The position numbers and the translations under genes are program-made. From Tenacibaculum gallaicum (GTDB lineage: Bacteria > Bacteroidota > Bacteroidia > Flavobacteriales > Flavobacteriaceae), in the NCBI RefSeq assembly GCF_003387615.1, contig NZ_QUNS01000002.1, forward strand, positions 124,001 through 188,000: a stretch of 64,000 bases of DNA. Reading direction: 5' to 3'. Shown here piece by piece: positions 27,141-36,954 of the stretch. The notes beneath the pieces are model-generated. The model searched no databases, had not been told where the DNA came from, and saw only the letters and a list, made by a program, of their open reading frames with translations. Within the stretch, counting starts at the first letter, position 1. Each line of letters begins with the position of its first letter.

Positions 27141-27929
27141 ATGACAATACTAGATAAAATAATAGCCTTTAAAAAACAGGAAGTAGCAAAAATAAAAGCT
27201 GAGGTAGCAGTTAAGAAACTGGTAGAGAGTCCAAACTTCAAAAGACAGCCAATTTCGTTAAAAAAATCGTTGTTAGCACCTTACTCAACAGGAGTTATAG
27301 CAGAGTTTAAACGTCAATCACCTTCTAAAGGAATTATTAATGACAAATCAACAGTTGGAGAAGTAACCAACGGATATTTAGATGCAAACGTAGCTGCCCA
27401 ATCTATCCTAACCGATACTTCTTTTTTTGGAGGAACCATGGCAGATTTGATGGAGGCAAGAGTGATAAATCAACAAAAGCCTATTTTGAGAAAAGATTTT
27501 ATTGTTGATGGATTTCAAATTGTAGAAGCAAAAGCAATTGGTGCTGATGTGGTGTTGTTAATAGCTACTTGTTTAACAGCACAAGAGTTAAAAAATTACG
27601 GACAATTAGCAACCGATTTAGGGTTAGAAGTTTTGTATGAAATCCATACGCAGGAAGATTTAGATAAAATCGGAGAGTTGGATAATAAAATCATAGGAAT
27701 TAACAATCGAAATTTAAAAACGTTTGAAGTTGATTTAGAACACTCCATAAATTTAGCAAGTCAAATCCCAGATACAGTTGTAAAAGTTTCGGAAAGTGGA
27801 ATTTCAGATCCAAGAATAATAACAGGATTAAAAGAACACGGTTTTCATGGTTTTTTAATTGGAGAGAATTTTATGAAAACTGAAAACCCAGGTGAGGCTT
27901 GTAAAGAGTTTATTGAACAAATAAGATAG
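27141..27929 (+). CDS. trpC: Indole-3-glycerol phosphate synthase
   Basis: A 262-aa TIM-barrel enzyme forming indole-3-glycerol phosphate from CdRP. Motifs are VIAEFKRQSPSKG (catalytic Lys and substrate phosphate region), PILRKDFIVDGFQIVEA, VLYEIHTQEDL, IGINNRNLKTFEVD and VSESGI. It is separate from trpF, unlike E. coli. It directly follows the inserted four-helix-bundle ORF in the trp operon. Confidence 0.97.
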   Translation: MTILDKIIAFKKQEVAKIKAEVAVKKLVESPNFKRQPISLKKSLLAPYSTGVIAEFKRQSPSKGIINDKSTVGEVTNGYLDANVAAQSILTDTSFFGGTMADLMEARVINQQKPILRKDFIVDGFQIVEAKAIGADVVLLIATCLTAQELKNYGQLATDLGLEVLYEIHTQEDLDKIGELDNKIIGINNRNLKTFEVDLEHSINLASQIPDTVVKVSESGISDPRIITGLKEHGFHGFLIGENFMKTENPGEACKEFIEQIR

Positions 27930-27990
27930 GAGTAAGAATTTAGATTTGAGTATTGAGTTAGTTTCTCATTTCTCACTTCTCAATACCATA
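27930..27990 (+). repeat. Short repeats in the trpC-trpF spacer
   Basis: GATTTGAGTATTGA (27943-27956) is the exact inverse complement of 25122-25135 in the trpE-trpG spacer. It is followed by the tandem-like words TTTCTCA, TTTCTCA and CTTCTCA. Confidence 0.7.
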
Positions 27991-27994
27991 TAAA

Positions 27995-28627
27995 ATGAAA
28001 CTAAAAGTTTGTGGAATGAAGTTTATAGAGAATATTCAGCAAATAACTGAATTACAACCTGATTATTTAGGGTTTATTTTCTATGAAAAGTCACCAAGGA
28101 ATTTTGAAGGCATCATTCCAGAATTGCCAAAGGGAATCAAAAAAACAGGTGTTTTTGTAAATGAGTATCTAGAGATTGTGATTTCTTTGATTGAAGAATA
28201 TCAACTAGAAGCTATTCAGTTGCATGGAGATGAAACTGTCGAATACATCCAAAAAATTAAAAAGCATTTACCAAAAGTAGAAGTTATCAAAGTATTTGGA
28301 GTAAAAGACGAATTTAATTTTGAGGTCTTAACGCCTTACGAAGAGGTGGTAGATTACTTTTTGTTTGATACCAAAGGAAAAGAGCGTGGAGGAAATGGAG
28401 TAACATTTAATTGGCAAGCTTTACAAAACTACAACTCAACCAAACCTTTCTTTTTAAGCGGAGGCATAGGTTTAGAAGAAATAGACGAATTACAATCTTT
28501 TTTCAAAAGAGAAGAATCTCAATATTGTTATGCCATTGATGTAAACAGCAAATTTGAAACAAAACCAGGAATAAAATCAGTAGAGAAAATTAAAAAGTTT
28601 AAAAAAATATTAGTCAAAAAGAGTTAA
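27995..28627 (+). CDS. trpF: Phosphoribosylanthranilate isomerase
   Basis: A 210-aa TIM barrel for the Amadori step between TrpD and TrpC. It starts MKLKVCGMK with the catalytic Cys; YLGFIFYEKSPR, AIQLHGDE and the phosphate-binding PFFLSGGIG are intact, with the catalytic Asp in FLFDTKGKERGGNG. Length and order are normal for the Bacteroidota operon. Confidence 0.96.
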   Translation: MKLKVCGMKFIENIQQITELQPDYLGFIFYEKSPRNFEGIIPELPKGIKKTGVFVNEYLEIVISLIEEYQLEAIQLHGDETVEYIQKIKKHLPKVEVIKVFGVKDEFNFEVLTPYEEVVDYFLFDTKGKERGGNGVTFNWQALQNYNSTKPFFLSGGIGLEEIDELQSFFKREESQYCYAIDVNSKFETKPGIKSVEKIKKFKKILVKKS

Positions 28628-28628
28628 G

Positions 28629-28657
28629 TGTCATTTCGAAAGAAATGAGAAATCTCT
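28629..28657 (+). repeat. Short interspersed repeat, copy 2, in the trpF-trpB spacer
   Basis: It begins TGTCATTTCGAAAGAAATGA and ends GAAATCTCT, closely matching copy 1 at 25736. TTTCGAAAGAAA can form a small hairpin. Confidence 0.75.
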
Positions 28658-28685
28658 CTAAGGCTAAATAATATACAGCGAGAAG

Positions 28686-29861
28686 ATGAAATTTCAACCA
28701 GACAATAACGGTTATTACGGACAATTTGGAGGAGCGTTTATTCCAGAATTGTTATACCCAAACGTAAAAGAATTAGAAGACAACTATATACAAATTATAG
28801 AGTCTGAAGAGTTTCAAACGGAATACAAAGATTTATTAAAACACTATGTTGGGCGTCCAAGCCCACTGTATTTAGCAAAGAGATTGTCAGAGAAATATGG
28901 AGCAACTATTTATTTAAAACGCGAAGATTTAAATCATACAGGAGCACACAAAGTAAATAATACAATTGGTCAAATTTTAATAGCAAAACATTTAGGAAAG
29001 ACTAAAATTCTTGCAGAAACAGGTGCAGGGCAGCACGGTGTTGCTACCGCAACAGTTTGTGCTTTAATGGGATTAGAGTGTGTTGTTTTTATGGGAGAAA
29101 TTGATATCCAACGTCAAGCGCCGAATGTAGCCCGTATGAAAATGTTAGGAGCTAAAGTAGTACCAGCAACTAGTGGAAGTAAAACGCTAAAAGATGCTAC
29201 AAATGAAGCAATTCGTTATTGGATTCAACATCCAGATACCTATTACTTAATTGGTTCTGTAGTAGGGCCGCATCCATATCCAGATATGGTAGCTCGTTTA
29301 CAGGCAGTGATTTCAGAAGAAATGAAAATACAGTTAAAAGAGCAAACGGGAAAAGAAAATCCTGATACCATTATAGCCTGTGTAGGTGGTGGAAGTAATG
29401 CTGCGGGTGCTTTTTATCATTATTTAGAAGATGAAGAAGTGGAGTTGATAGCTGTAGAAGCAGCAGGACTTGGAGTTAACTCAGGAGAAAGTGCTGCTAC
29501 TTCACAATTAGGAGAAGTAGGTGTGATTCACGGAAGTAAAACAATTTTAATGCAAGATGAGTACGGACAAATTGTAGAACCGTATTCTATTTCTGCAGGA
29601 TTGGATTATCCAGGGGTGGGACCATTACACGCCTATTTACACGAAACCAAACGAGCAACGTTTATGAATGCTACAGATAATGAAGCCTTAAATGCTGCCT
29701 ATGAATTGACAAAAATAGAGGGGATTATTCCTGCGTTAGAAAGCGCGCATGCCTTGGCAGTATTACCAAAAATGGATTTACAAAAAGACCAAGTAATTGT
29801 AGTGAATTTATCAGGAAGAGGTGATAAAGATTTAGAAACGTATATAAAACATTTAAGCTAA
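28686..29861 (+). CDS. trpB: Tryptophan synthase beta chain
   Basis: A 391-aa PLP enzyme that condenses indole with serine. The PLP lysine is in HTGAHKVNN, followed by [12 protein letters not shown], the phosphate loop [10 protein letters not shown], and the C-terminal SGRGDKDL. This is the TrpB1 type that works with TrpA in an alpha2-beta2 complex with an indole tunnel. Confidence 0.98.
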   Translation: MKFQPDNNGYYGQFGGAFIPELLYPNVKELEDNYIQIIESEEFQTEYKDLLKHYVGRPSPLYLAKRLSEKYGATIYLKREDLNHTGAHKVNNTIGQILIAKHLGKTKILAETGAGQHGVATATVCALMGLECVVFMGEIDIQRQAPNVARMKMLGAKVVPATSGSKTLKDATNEAIRYWIQHPDTYYLIGSVVGPHPYPDMVARLQAVISEEMKIQLKEQTGKENPDTIIACVGGGSNAAGAFYHYLEDEEVELIAVEAAGLGVNSGESAATSQLGEVGVIHGSKTILMQDEYGQIVEPYSISAGLDYPGVGPLHAYLHETKRATFMNATDNEALNAAYELTKIEGIIPALESAHALAVLPKMDLQKDQVIVVNLSGRGDKDLETYIKHLS

Positions 29862-29894
29862 TAGCTATAATGGTTAAAGTAAGGTAAAAAGAAG

Positions 29895-29985
29895 GTCACA
29901 TCGAGTGAATTTGAGAGGAAAGAACAAATTTGTATCGAGATGAAACAAGTTCTCGATAAAATTTTCTCCTAAAGTCAAAAATTAT
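29895..29985 (+). repeat. Repeat-rich trpB-trpA spacer
   Basis: The 148-bp spacer contains TCGAGTGAATTTGAGAGG and, further on, TATCGAGATGAAACAAG with TTCTCGATA. These words pair partly (TATCGAGA/TTCTCGATA) and resemble another class of short flavobacterial interspersed repeat. No ORF is seen. Confidence 0.6.
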
Positions 29986-30009
29986 TCGAACTGACAAAAC
30001 AATAAAAAA

Positions 30010-30780
30010 ATGAACTCAATTCAACATATATTCAATAAAAAAGAGAATGACTTATTATCTATTTTCTTTACAGCAGGTTTTCCAAAATTAGAAGATACAA
30101 CAAAAGTTATTGCTGAGTTAAGTAGTAGTGGAATAGATTTTATAGAAGTAGGATTACCGTATTCCGATCCGTTAGCTGACGGACCAACGATTCAACATAG
30201 TAGCGATGTTGCACTAAAAAATGGTATGAATCTCGATGTGGTTTTTCAACAATTAATATTGATTAAAGAATCAAATACAACTCCTTTAGTATTAATGGGG
30301 TACTTGAATCAGATTATTAAATATGGAGAAGATAAATTCTGTCAAAAAGTAAAGGATTGTGGTATAGATACAGTGATTATTCCAGATTTACCAATGGTTG
30401 AATACGAAAATCACTATCAACAGTTATTTGAAAAATATGGAATTACAAACGTGTTTTTAATCACACCACATACGTCTGAAGAACGTATCCGCAAGATAGA
30501 CTCTTTAACCAATGCTTTTATTTATGTCGTTGCTTCGGCGTCTATTACGGGAGCAAAAGGAGAAGTTTCATCAGCACAAATAAATTACTTTAAAAGAATT
30601 CAAGCTATGAACTTGCAAAGTAAGCTGATTGTAGGTTTTGGTATTTCAGATAACAAAACTTTTACAACAGCTTGCGAGTGCATGAATGGAGCTATTATAG
30701 GGTCAGCTTTTATTAAAGAATTAGAAAAAAAAGGAATTGAAGGGATTGGTAATTTCGTGAAAACAGTTAAGAACTGTTAA
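30010..30780 (+). CDS. trpA: Tryptophan synthase alpha chain
   Basis: A 256-aa TIM barrel that cleaves indole-3-glycerol phosphate to indole. The catalytic Glu is in IDFIEVGLPYSDPLADGP, the catalytic Asp in VIIPDLP, and the phosphate loops in ASITGAKG and GFGIS. It is the last gene of the trp operon; no clear terminator follows it before the tricorn-like gene. Confidence 0.97.
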   Translation: MNSIQHIFNKKENDLLSIFFTAGFPKLEDTTKVIAELSSSGIDFIEVGLPYSDPLADGPTIQHSSDVALKNGMNLDVVFQQLILIKESNTTPLVLMGYLNQIIKYGEDKFCQKVKDCGIDTVIIPDLPMVEYENHYQQLFEKYGITNVFLITPHTSEERIRKIDSLTNAFIYVVASASITGAKGEVSSAQINYFKRIQAMNLQSKLIVGFGISDNKTFTTACECMNGAIIGSAFIKELEKKGIEGIGNFVKTVKNC

Positions 30781-30846
30781 TATATTCCTAATTTTATTAG
30801 AGTTTTAGTCGTAAAGAGCTAATTTGGTCATTTAAAATCAAATAAC

Positions 30847-33800
30847 ATGACTAAAAAGATATTCTTAGGGGTGGCTTTGTTAGCAAGTAATTTTTTATTT
30901 GCGCAACACACGTTGGTTCGCAAGCCTGTGATAAGCCCTGATGCTTCTCAAATGGCATTTAGTTATTATGGCGATATATGGCTATATAACTTTAACAATC
31001 AGCAAACAAAAAGATTAACTATTCACAAGGGGTATGAGAGTAATCCGGTTTGGAATGAAACAGGAACTGAAATTGCATTTTCATCAAATAGAAAAGGGAA
31101 CGATAATGTATTTGTAACCTCAGTAAAAGGAGGGGTTCCTAAACAGCTAACGTACTATCCAACAACCAATACACCTACGGATTGGACAAAAGAAGGAGAT
31201 GTTGTATTTACTACAGGTCGTGTATTAAGAGGTCCAGAGTGGGATAAACAAATGTATGTGGTAAATGAAGAAGGCGAAACTCCGCGTCGTTTATTAACTG
31301 CATATGGAGAAATGGCTTCTGTATCTCCTAATGGGAAATTAATAGCTTTTACAAAAGGAGCGTGTCGTATTGCTCGTGAAGATTATTCAGGTTCGGCACA
31401 ACGTGATATTTGGATTTACAATACAGAAACAAATAAATACCATCAAATAACTACAAGTAACAAAAACGACTACTCTCCAGTTTGGGATGAAGCGGGTAAC
31501 TTGTATTATATCGGAGCAAAAAGCGGGCGTTATAATATTTACAAACAAGGAATTTCAGCAAACGGAACTGCTAATGGTACAGCTACTCAATTAACGAGAC
31601 AAACTAAAGATGGTGTTCAAACATTTTCGGTAAGTAATAATGGAACGATTGTTTACACCAGTGGTGTTGACGTTTTTAAATTAGAAAATGGAAAAGCTCA
31701 AACAATTAATTTAGATATTGTTTCAGATAATCGTTTTGAAGAAGAAGAAACTAAAACAGTTACTGGAAATATTAGCAATTATGCAGTTTCACCTAATGGA
31801 AAAAATATAGCACTAGAAATTAACGGTGAAATCTTTGTGAAGGAAAATAACAAAGAGAAGAAGCTTTCAAATAATGTAAGTAAACATCCATATAGAGATA
31901 TAAATCCACAATGGTTAGATGATAAAACTGTTGTTTTTTCTTCTGATAGAGATGGGGTTTATCAATTGTATAGTGCAATTTCTACAGATACATTAGTTGG
32001 TTTGCATCGTAGTTTAAAAACAAAAGTTTCTCAGCTAACAAATAATAAAGAAGATGTTGAGCATTCATTAGTTTCTCCAGACGGAAAAAAGATAGCATAT
32101 CAAGAAGGAAGAGGAATTTTGAAGATTGCTGATATTAAAAAAGGTAAAATCACGAACTCGAAGGAGTATTCTAATTCTTGGGCAGCAGCAGAGGGAGTTT
32201 CATGGAGTCCAGATAGTAAATACATAGCCTATTCTCAAGAAGATTTAAATTTTGATAGTGAAATTTTTATTCAATCAATAGAAAAACCATCAATCAAAAT
32301 GAATGTATCTATGCACCCAAGAAGTGATCGTAATCCAGTTTGGAGTGCTGACGGAAAAAAGTTAGCATTTTTATCAAACAGAAGTGGGATAAATTACGAT
32401 GTTTGGATGGTTTGGTTAGAAAAATCTGATTGGGAAAAATCAAAGCTAGACCACGAAGAAGGAGCTTATTATCCTGAGAAAAAAGAAGAACCTTCAAAAA
32501 ATAAAGATGCAAAAAAAGGAAAGGAAAAGAAGAAAAAAGTAGTCGTAAAAATAGATGAAGATAAAATTTACGATCGTTTAGTACAAGTTACTTCCTTACA
32601 AGATGATGAGTATAGTCCAGTATTTAGTGCAGATAGTGATTTTATTTATTTTTCAGCAACCAATCCTGCAACAGAAAAAAGAAGTACTTATAAAGTAAAA
32701 TGGGATGGTAGCAAGCCAAAACTGGTAAAAGGAGTTGCTAATGCTAGAAACTTTACTTCAACTAAAGATAAAGTTTATTTTACTTCAAGAGGGAAATTAG
32801 CTGAGTTAAATACAAAATCAGATAAAGTAACAAGATTGCCTCACAGTGCAACTTATACTACCAATAGAGCAGATGAGTATAAGCAAGTTTTTGAAGAAGG
32901 TATACGAGCATTAACCGCTGGTTTTTACGATCCAGAATTTCATGGGTATAATTGGAATGACTTGGTAAAAAAATATAAGCCATGGGTGTTGTCAGCAACA
33001 ACGCAACAAGATTACACCTATATGTTTAACTTATTATTAGGGCAGTTAAATGCAAGTCACATGGGATACCGTGGAAGTGCGCCAAGAAATACAAGTGATA
33101 AAGTTGGGGTATTAGGATTAGAAGTAGAGAACACTAACAAAGGAGCAAAGGTGGCTTATGTGTTACCAAACTCAGTTGCAGATAAATCTACAAGTAAGTT
33201 AAAAGTAGGAGATATTATTACTGCTGTTAGCGGACAAGAAATTAAAAAGAATACGAATTTTTACAGTTTACTAAAGAACACACAATCAAAAGAAATTTTA
33301 CTGAGTTTAGAAAACGATAAAGATGTGGTGTTACGTCCAGAAAGATCATTAAGGAGATTACAATATGAAGAATGGATAGATTCTAGAAAGAAATTGGTAG
33401 ATGAATACTCTAACGGTCAATTAGGGTATATTCATATTCAAGGAATGAACATGCCAAGTTTTGAACGTTTTGAACGTGAGTTAAAAGCAAGCGGTTATGG
33501 TAAGAAAGGAATTGTAATTGATGTACGTTATAATGGTGGTGGTTGGACTACCGACCGATTAATGGCTGTATTAAATGTAGATCAACATGCATACACAGTT
33601 CCAAGAGGAGCAGCAAAAAGCTTAAAGAATAATCAAAAGTTTAAAGGTAATTATCCATTTAATGAAAGAGCTATTTTATCGGTAAATACAAAACCAATGG
33701 TAGCTTTATGTAATGAGAATAGTTATTCAAATGCCGAAATTTTCTCTCACGCTTTTAAGAATTTAGGATTAGGGAAACTAGTTGGACAACCAACATTTGG

Positions 33801-34014
33801 AGCGGTAATTTCTACGGGAGGTAAACGCTTACAAAATGGAATGATTCGCATGCCATTTAGAGCGTGGTATGTAAAAAAATCAGGAAAGAATATGGAAAAC
33901 GAAGCACCTGCTGTACCAGATTACTTGGTTAAAAATGCCCCAGGTTGGAAAGACAGAGGAGAAGATGACCAATTAAAGAAAGCAGTTGAGGTGTTGTTAC
34001 AAGGTTTAAACTAA
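30847..34014 (+). CDS. Tricorn-like S41 protease
   Basis: A 1055-aa exported protein. The signal peptide ends NFLFAQ; WD40/PD40 beta-propeller repeats (SPDASQMAFSYYGDIWLY, DINPQWLDDKTVVFSSDRDG and others) fill roughly the first 670 residues, interrupted by a Lys-rich insert near 550-575. A core helical domain, a PDZ domain (VLGLEVENTNKGAKVAYVLP) and the S41 domain follow (IVIDVRYNGGGWTTDR, then NENSYSNAEIFSHAF with the catalytic Ser). This is the tricorn-protease layout, which degrades oligopeptides; in Bacteroidota it acts in the periplasm or at the surface. It lies after trpA but is probably a separate unit with its own terminator. Confidence 0.9.
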   Translation: MTKKIFLGVALLASNFLFAQHTLVRKPVISPDASQMAFSYYGDIWLYNFNNQQTKRLTIHKGYESNPVWNETGTEIAFSSNRKGNDNVFVTSVKGGVPKQLTYYPTTNTPTDWTKEGDVVFTTGRVLRGPEWDKQMYVVNEEGETPRRLLTAYGEMASVSPNGKLIAFTKGACRIAREDYSGSAQRDIWIYNTETNKYHQITTSNKNDYSPVWDEAGNLYYIGAKSGRYNIYKQGISANGTANGTATQLTRQTKDGVQTFSVSNNGTIVYTSGVDVFKLENGKAQTINLDIVSDNRFEEEETKTVTGNISNYAVSPNGKNIALEINGEIFVKENNKEKKLSNNVSKHPYRDINPQWLDDKTVVFSSDRDGVYQLYSAISTDTLVGLHRSLKTKVSQLTNNKEDVEHSLVSPDGKKIAYQEGRGILKIADIKKGKITNSKEYSNSWAAAEGVSWSPDSKYIAYSQEDLNFDSEIFIQSIEKPSIKMNVSMHPRSDRNPVWSADGKKLAFLSNRSGINYDVWMVWLEKSDWEKSKLDHEEGAYYPEKKEEPSKNKDAKKGKEKKKKVVVKIDEDKIYDRLVQVTSLQDDEYSPVFSADSDFIYFSATNPATEKRSTYKVKWDGSKPKLVKGVANARNFTSTKDKVYFTSRGKLAELNTKSDKVTRLPHSATYTTNRADEYKQVFEEGIRALTAGFYDPEFHGYNWNDLVKKYKPWVLSATTQQDYTYMFNLLLGQLNASHMGYRGSAPRNTSDKVGVLGLEVENTNKGAKVAYVLPNSVADKSTSKLKVGDIITAVSGQEIKKNTNFYSLLKNTQSKEILLSLENDKDVVLRPERSLRRLQYEEWIDSRKKLVDEYSNGQLGYIHIQGMNMPSFERFERELKASGYGKKGIVIDVRYNGGGWTTDRLMAVLNVDQHAYTVPRGAAKSLKNNQKFKGNYPFNERAILSVNTKPMVALCNENSYSNAEIFSHAFKNLGLGKLVGQPTFGAVISTGGKRLQNGMIRMPFRAWYVKKSGKNMENEAPAVPDYLVKNAPGWKDRGEDDQLKKAVEVLLQGLN

Positions 34015-34027
34015 TGCAAGAGTGTCA

Positions 34028-34061
34028 AAACAAAACCTGAGTTTTTACTCAGGTTTTGTTT
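34028..34061. terminator. Terminator after the tricorn-like gene
   Basis: CAAAACCTGAGT pairs with ACTCAGGTTTTG around TTTTT, with A- and T-runs outside. It is shared with the convergent plug-domain gene. Confidence 0.88.
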
Positions 34062-34092
34062 AATAATTTACAGTAGGTAATGAGTAATTAGT

Positions 34093-34701
34093 TTAATGTC
34101 TAATAACTTCAATAACTCCATGGGCACCTCTAGATCCATACTTTGCTGCTTCAGGTCCCTTGAGAATTCTTATTGATACTATATTTGAAGGTACAATGTC
34201 TGAAAAAACAGACTGGTCAACAGCGTTATTATTTATTACAAATAAAGGAGTAGAGTTTCCGTTAACTGTATTGTAGCCCCTTATTAAAATTGTATTACCA
34301 GTACCAACAAGGACACCAGGAACTTTACCTCTTAAATAATCGTAAATATTTCTATATTGAGAAGTACCTATGTTTTTTACATTTGTATTTCCTACTAGAG
34401 TTAAGTCATTTCCTTCATCTATAGTTATTGTAATTTCCTTTTCATTATTATACTTAACCTTTTTTATTCCTACTTTAGGAGAGAAAGCACTTATTTCTTT
34501 AGGGGCTTCAGATATTTTTATTTTGAAAATTCCTTTAGAGTTTGTCCAGCTTTTTTGTCTCACATTATCAAAAAGAATAATAGCTCCAGGTATAGGTTTG
34601 CTTTTATTGTTTACAACATTGATTGTTAGTTTTTTTGTTTGTGAATTAATAGAAAAACAAAAAACGAGAGATGTAATAAGTAAGAGTATTTTTGTATTCA
34701 T
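34093..34701 (-). CDS. Plug-only TonB-receptor-like protein
   Basis: A 202-aa protein. The start MNTKILLLITSLVFCFS is chosen because it gives a normal signal peptide; an upstream in-frame ATG adds MKIKTGY. After the signal there is a carboxypeptidase-D-like regulatory domain (NKSKPIPGAIILFDN, SWTNSKGIFKIKI), then a TonB plug-like segment (IYDYLRGKVPGVLVGTG, ILIRGYNT, PLFVINNNAVDQ, RILKGPEAAKYGSRGAHGVIEV). The protein stops exactly where a SusC-type barrel would begin. No remnant of a barrel is seen downstream, so it looks like a self-standing form rather than a recent break. Confidence 0.8.
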   Translation of the reverse strand: MNTKILLLITSLVFCFSINSQTKKLTINVVNNKSKPIPGAIILFDNVRQKSWTNSKGIFKIKISEAPKEISAFSPKVGIKKVKYNNEKEITITIDEGNDLTLVGNTNVKNIGTSQYRNIYDYLRGKVPGVLVGTGNTILIRGYNTVNGNSTPLFVINNNAVDQSVFSDIVPSNIVSIRILKGPEAAKYGSRGAHGVIEVIRH

Positions 34702-34805
34702 GTAACCTGTTTTTATTTTCACAATATAAAAAAAATAAATAAACTACTTGTTTCTAATGTTTTATTGTGTTTTTTTTAAGTAGGTAGTCTGTGGTTGAGT
34801 ATAGT

Positions 34806-34833
34806 TTTGACGCTTTTTTTATTCCTATTTTTG
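34806..34833 (+). promoter_or_regulatory. recQ promoter
   Basis: TTTG (34806-34809), 16 nt, TATTTTTG (34826-34833). The start codon at 34838 lies only 4 nt beyond the -7 box, so the message would be leaderless or nearly so. Confidence 0.6.
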
Positions 34834-34837
34834 CCAA

Positions 34838-36943
34838 ATGATGCAGATTAAAGAACAAGAATTGTTAGAAAAATTAAAGATAAATTTTGGATACGATAGC
34901 TTCCGTTTAGAGCAACAAGCTATTATCGAAAATATATTGGCAAAAAAAGATACGTTGGTTATTATGCCAACAGGAGGAGGGAAGTCTATTTGTTATCAAT
35001 TACCAGCATTATTTTTTGAAGGTGTCACTTTAGTAATTTCTCCTTTAATAGCCTTGATGAAAGACCAAGTGGATAGTTTAAAGGCCAACGGAATTCCTGC
35101 AACTTTTTTCAATAGTAGCCAATCAACGGAAGAACAGCAACAAGTATTTGAGGCTATAGCATCCAAGAGTATAAAGTTATTATATGTAGCACCAGAAAGT
35201 TTGTCATTACTTCAAAATGTATTAAATCAATCTTATATAAGTTGTATAGCTGTTGATGAGGCACATTGTATTTCTGCATGGGGACACGATTTTCGTCCTT
35301 CGTATAAACAATTAGCATTTCTTAAAAAATCGTTACCAGAAACTCCAATAGTAGCATTAACAGCTACAGCAGATAAAGCAACTCAGCAGGATATTTTAGA
35401 GCAATTATCTGTTCCAAATGCAGCACAATTTATAAGTTCTTTTAATAGAGAGAATATTGCTTTAGAGGTACGTCCTGCAAATGATAGAGTACAGCAAATT
35501 ATCAAATTTATTCAGAGAAGACCAAATGAAGCAGGAATTATTTATTGCTTGAGTAGAAAAGCTACTGAGCAATTAGCAAAAAAGCTACAACAAAATAATG
35601 TTGATGCTAAAGCTTACCATGCTGGCTTACCTTTTGAAGAAAGAGCCAAAACACAAGAAGCGTTTATAAAAGATGATTGTGAGGTAATTTGTGCTACCAT
35701 TGCTTTTGGGATGGGAATCGATAAATCGAATGTTCGATGGGTAATTCATTACAATATGCCAAAAAATATCGAAGGATATTATCAAGAAATTGGACGTTCT
35801 GGAAGAGACGGATTGCCAGCGAATGCATTATTATTTCACAGTTATGCAGATGTTATTCAACTACGTCAATTTATAGAAAATACAGGAAATAAAGAAGTAC
35901 AGGAGGCAAAATTAGAAAGGATGAAGCAATTTGCTGAAGCCACTGTTTGTCGAAGAAAAATACTTTTGAGTTATTTTGGAGAATTGATAGAAGAAAATTG
36001 CGGAAACTGCGATGTCTGTAAGAATCCCCCCAAATTTTTTGATGGGACTGTTATCGCTCAGAAAGGATTATCAGCGATTTACCGATTACAAGGAAAAGAG
36101 GCAATGGGTATGGTGATTGATGTACTAAGAGGGGCAAAAAATGCGGCTGTGTTAGATAAGAATTATCAAACGTTAAAAACGTATGGAGTAGGAGATGATA
36201 TTTCATGGAGAGATTGGCAGCATTATTTAGTTCAGTTAACCAATCAAGGGTATTGTCAAATAGCTTTTCATTTAAACAACAGTTTACAACTAACGGAGTT
36301 CTCAAATAAAGTGCTTTTTGAAGGCGAAAAAGTACAATTAACAACTCCTGTAGAGTTTAAAAAAGAAGTAAAAACAGCAACAAAAGAGAAAAAGAAAAAA
36401 GCAGTTAAGGATACGTTATTTGAACGTTTACGAAAGCTACGTTATCGTATTGCTCAAGAAGAAGATATTGCAGCATATTTAGTTTTTAATGATGCCACAC
36501 TTAAAGAGATAGAAAATGAAAGACCACAATCTGACGAAGAGTTTTTAGCAATTAGTGGAGTAGGGCAACGAAAGTTGGAGGTATATGGAGCTGAATTTAT
36601 GGAAGAGATTAAAACATTCTTAAGCGAGAAGAAAAGAACTAAAAAAGATACTACTTTAGAAACTTTTAAATTATATAAAGAAGGTTTTACGGTTGAAGAG
36701 ATTGCTGAAAATCGCGGATTAAAACCTACCACTATTTTTTCTCATTTATCTAAACTGTATTTAGAAGGGAAAGATGTGAGTTTAGATGATTTTATTGAAG
36801 CAGATACCTTAGCGTTAGTAGCAAACGCTAAAAAAGTATTGAAAAATGAAACTGCATTAAAACCGTATTTTGAATTTTTAGGAGAACAAGTTCCGTATGA
36901 AAAAATACGAGTAGGATTAACTATTTTACAAAGGAAGAGGTAA
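34838..36943 (+). CDS. recQ: ATP-dependent DNA helicase RecQ
   Basis: A 701-aa SF2 helicase for recombination and fork repair. Walker A is MPTGGGKSICYQLP, the DEAH box is in AVDEAHCISAWGHDFRP, motif III is ALTATAD and motif VI is YYQEIGRSGRDG. The zinc-binding CRRKILLSYFGE with CGNCDVC, the winged helix, an HRDC domain (residues about 530-600) and a C-terminal helix-turn-helix extension (EGFTVEEIAENRGLKPTTIFSHL) follow. This is the long flavobacterial form. Two ATGs in tandem (34838, 34841) are both possible starts. Confidence 0.96.
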   Translation: MMQIKEQELLEKLKINFGYDSFRLEQQAIIENILAKKDTLVIMPTGGGKSICYQLPALFFEGVTLVISPLIALMKDQVDSLKANGIPATFFNSSQSTEEQQQVFEAIASKSIKLLYVAPESLSLLQNVLNQSYISCIAVDEAHCISAWGHDFRPSYKQLAFLKKSLPETPIVALTATADKATQQDILEQLSVPNAAQFISSFNRENIALEVRPANDRVQQIIKFIQRRPNEAGIIYCLSRKATEQLAKKLQQNNVDAKAYHAGLPFEERAKTQEAFIKDDCEVICATIAFGMGIDKSNVRWVIHYNMPKNIEGYYQEIGRSGRDGLPANALLFHSYADVIQLRQFIENTGNKEVQEAKLERMKQFAEATVCRRKILLSYFGELIEENCGNCDVCKNPPKFFDGTVIAQKGLSAIYRLQGKEAMGMVIDVLRGAKNAAVLDKNYQTLKTYGVGDDISWRDWQHYLVQLTNQGYCQIAFHLNNSLQLTEFSNKVLFEGEKVQLTTPVEFKKEVKTATKEKKKKAVKDTLFERLRKLRYRIAQEEDIAAYLVFNDATLKEIENERPQSDEEFLAISGVGQRKLEVYGAEFMEEIKTFLSEKKRTKKDTTLETFKLYKEGFTVEEIAENRGLKPTTIFSHLSKLYLEGKDVSLDDFIEADTLALVANAKKVLKNETALKPYFEFLGEQVPYEKIRVGLTILQRKR

Positions 36944-36954
36944 TTGATTAGGAA

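Noticed and set aside
25074..29985. CRISPR-like array in the trp spacers
   Set aside because: The repeats are few, of different types, far apart and without regular spacers.
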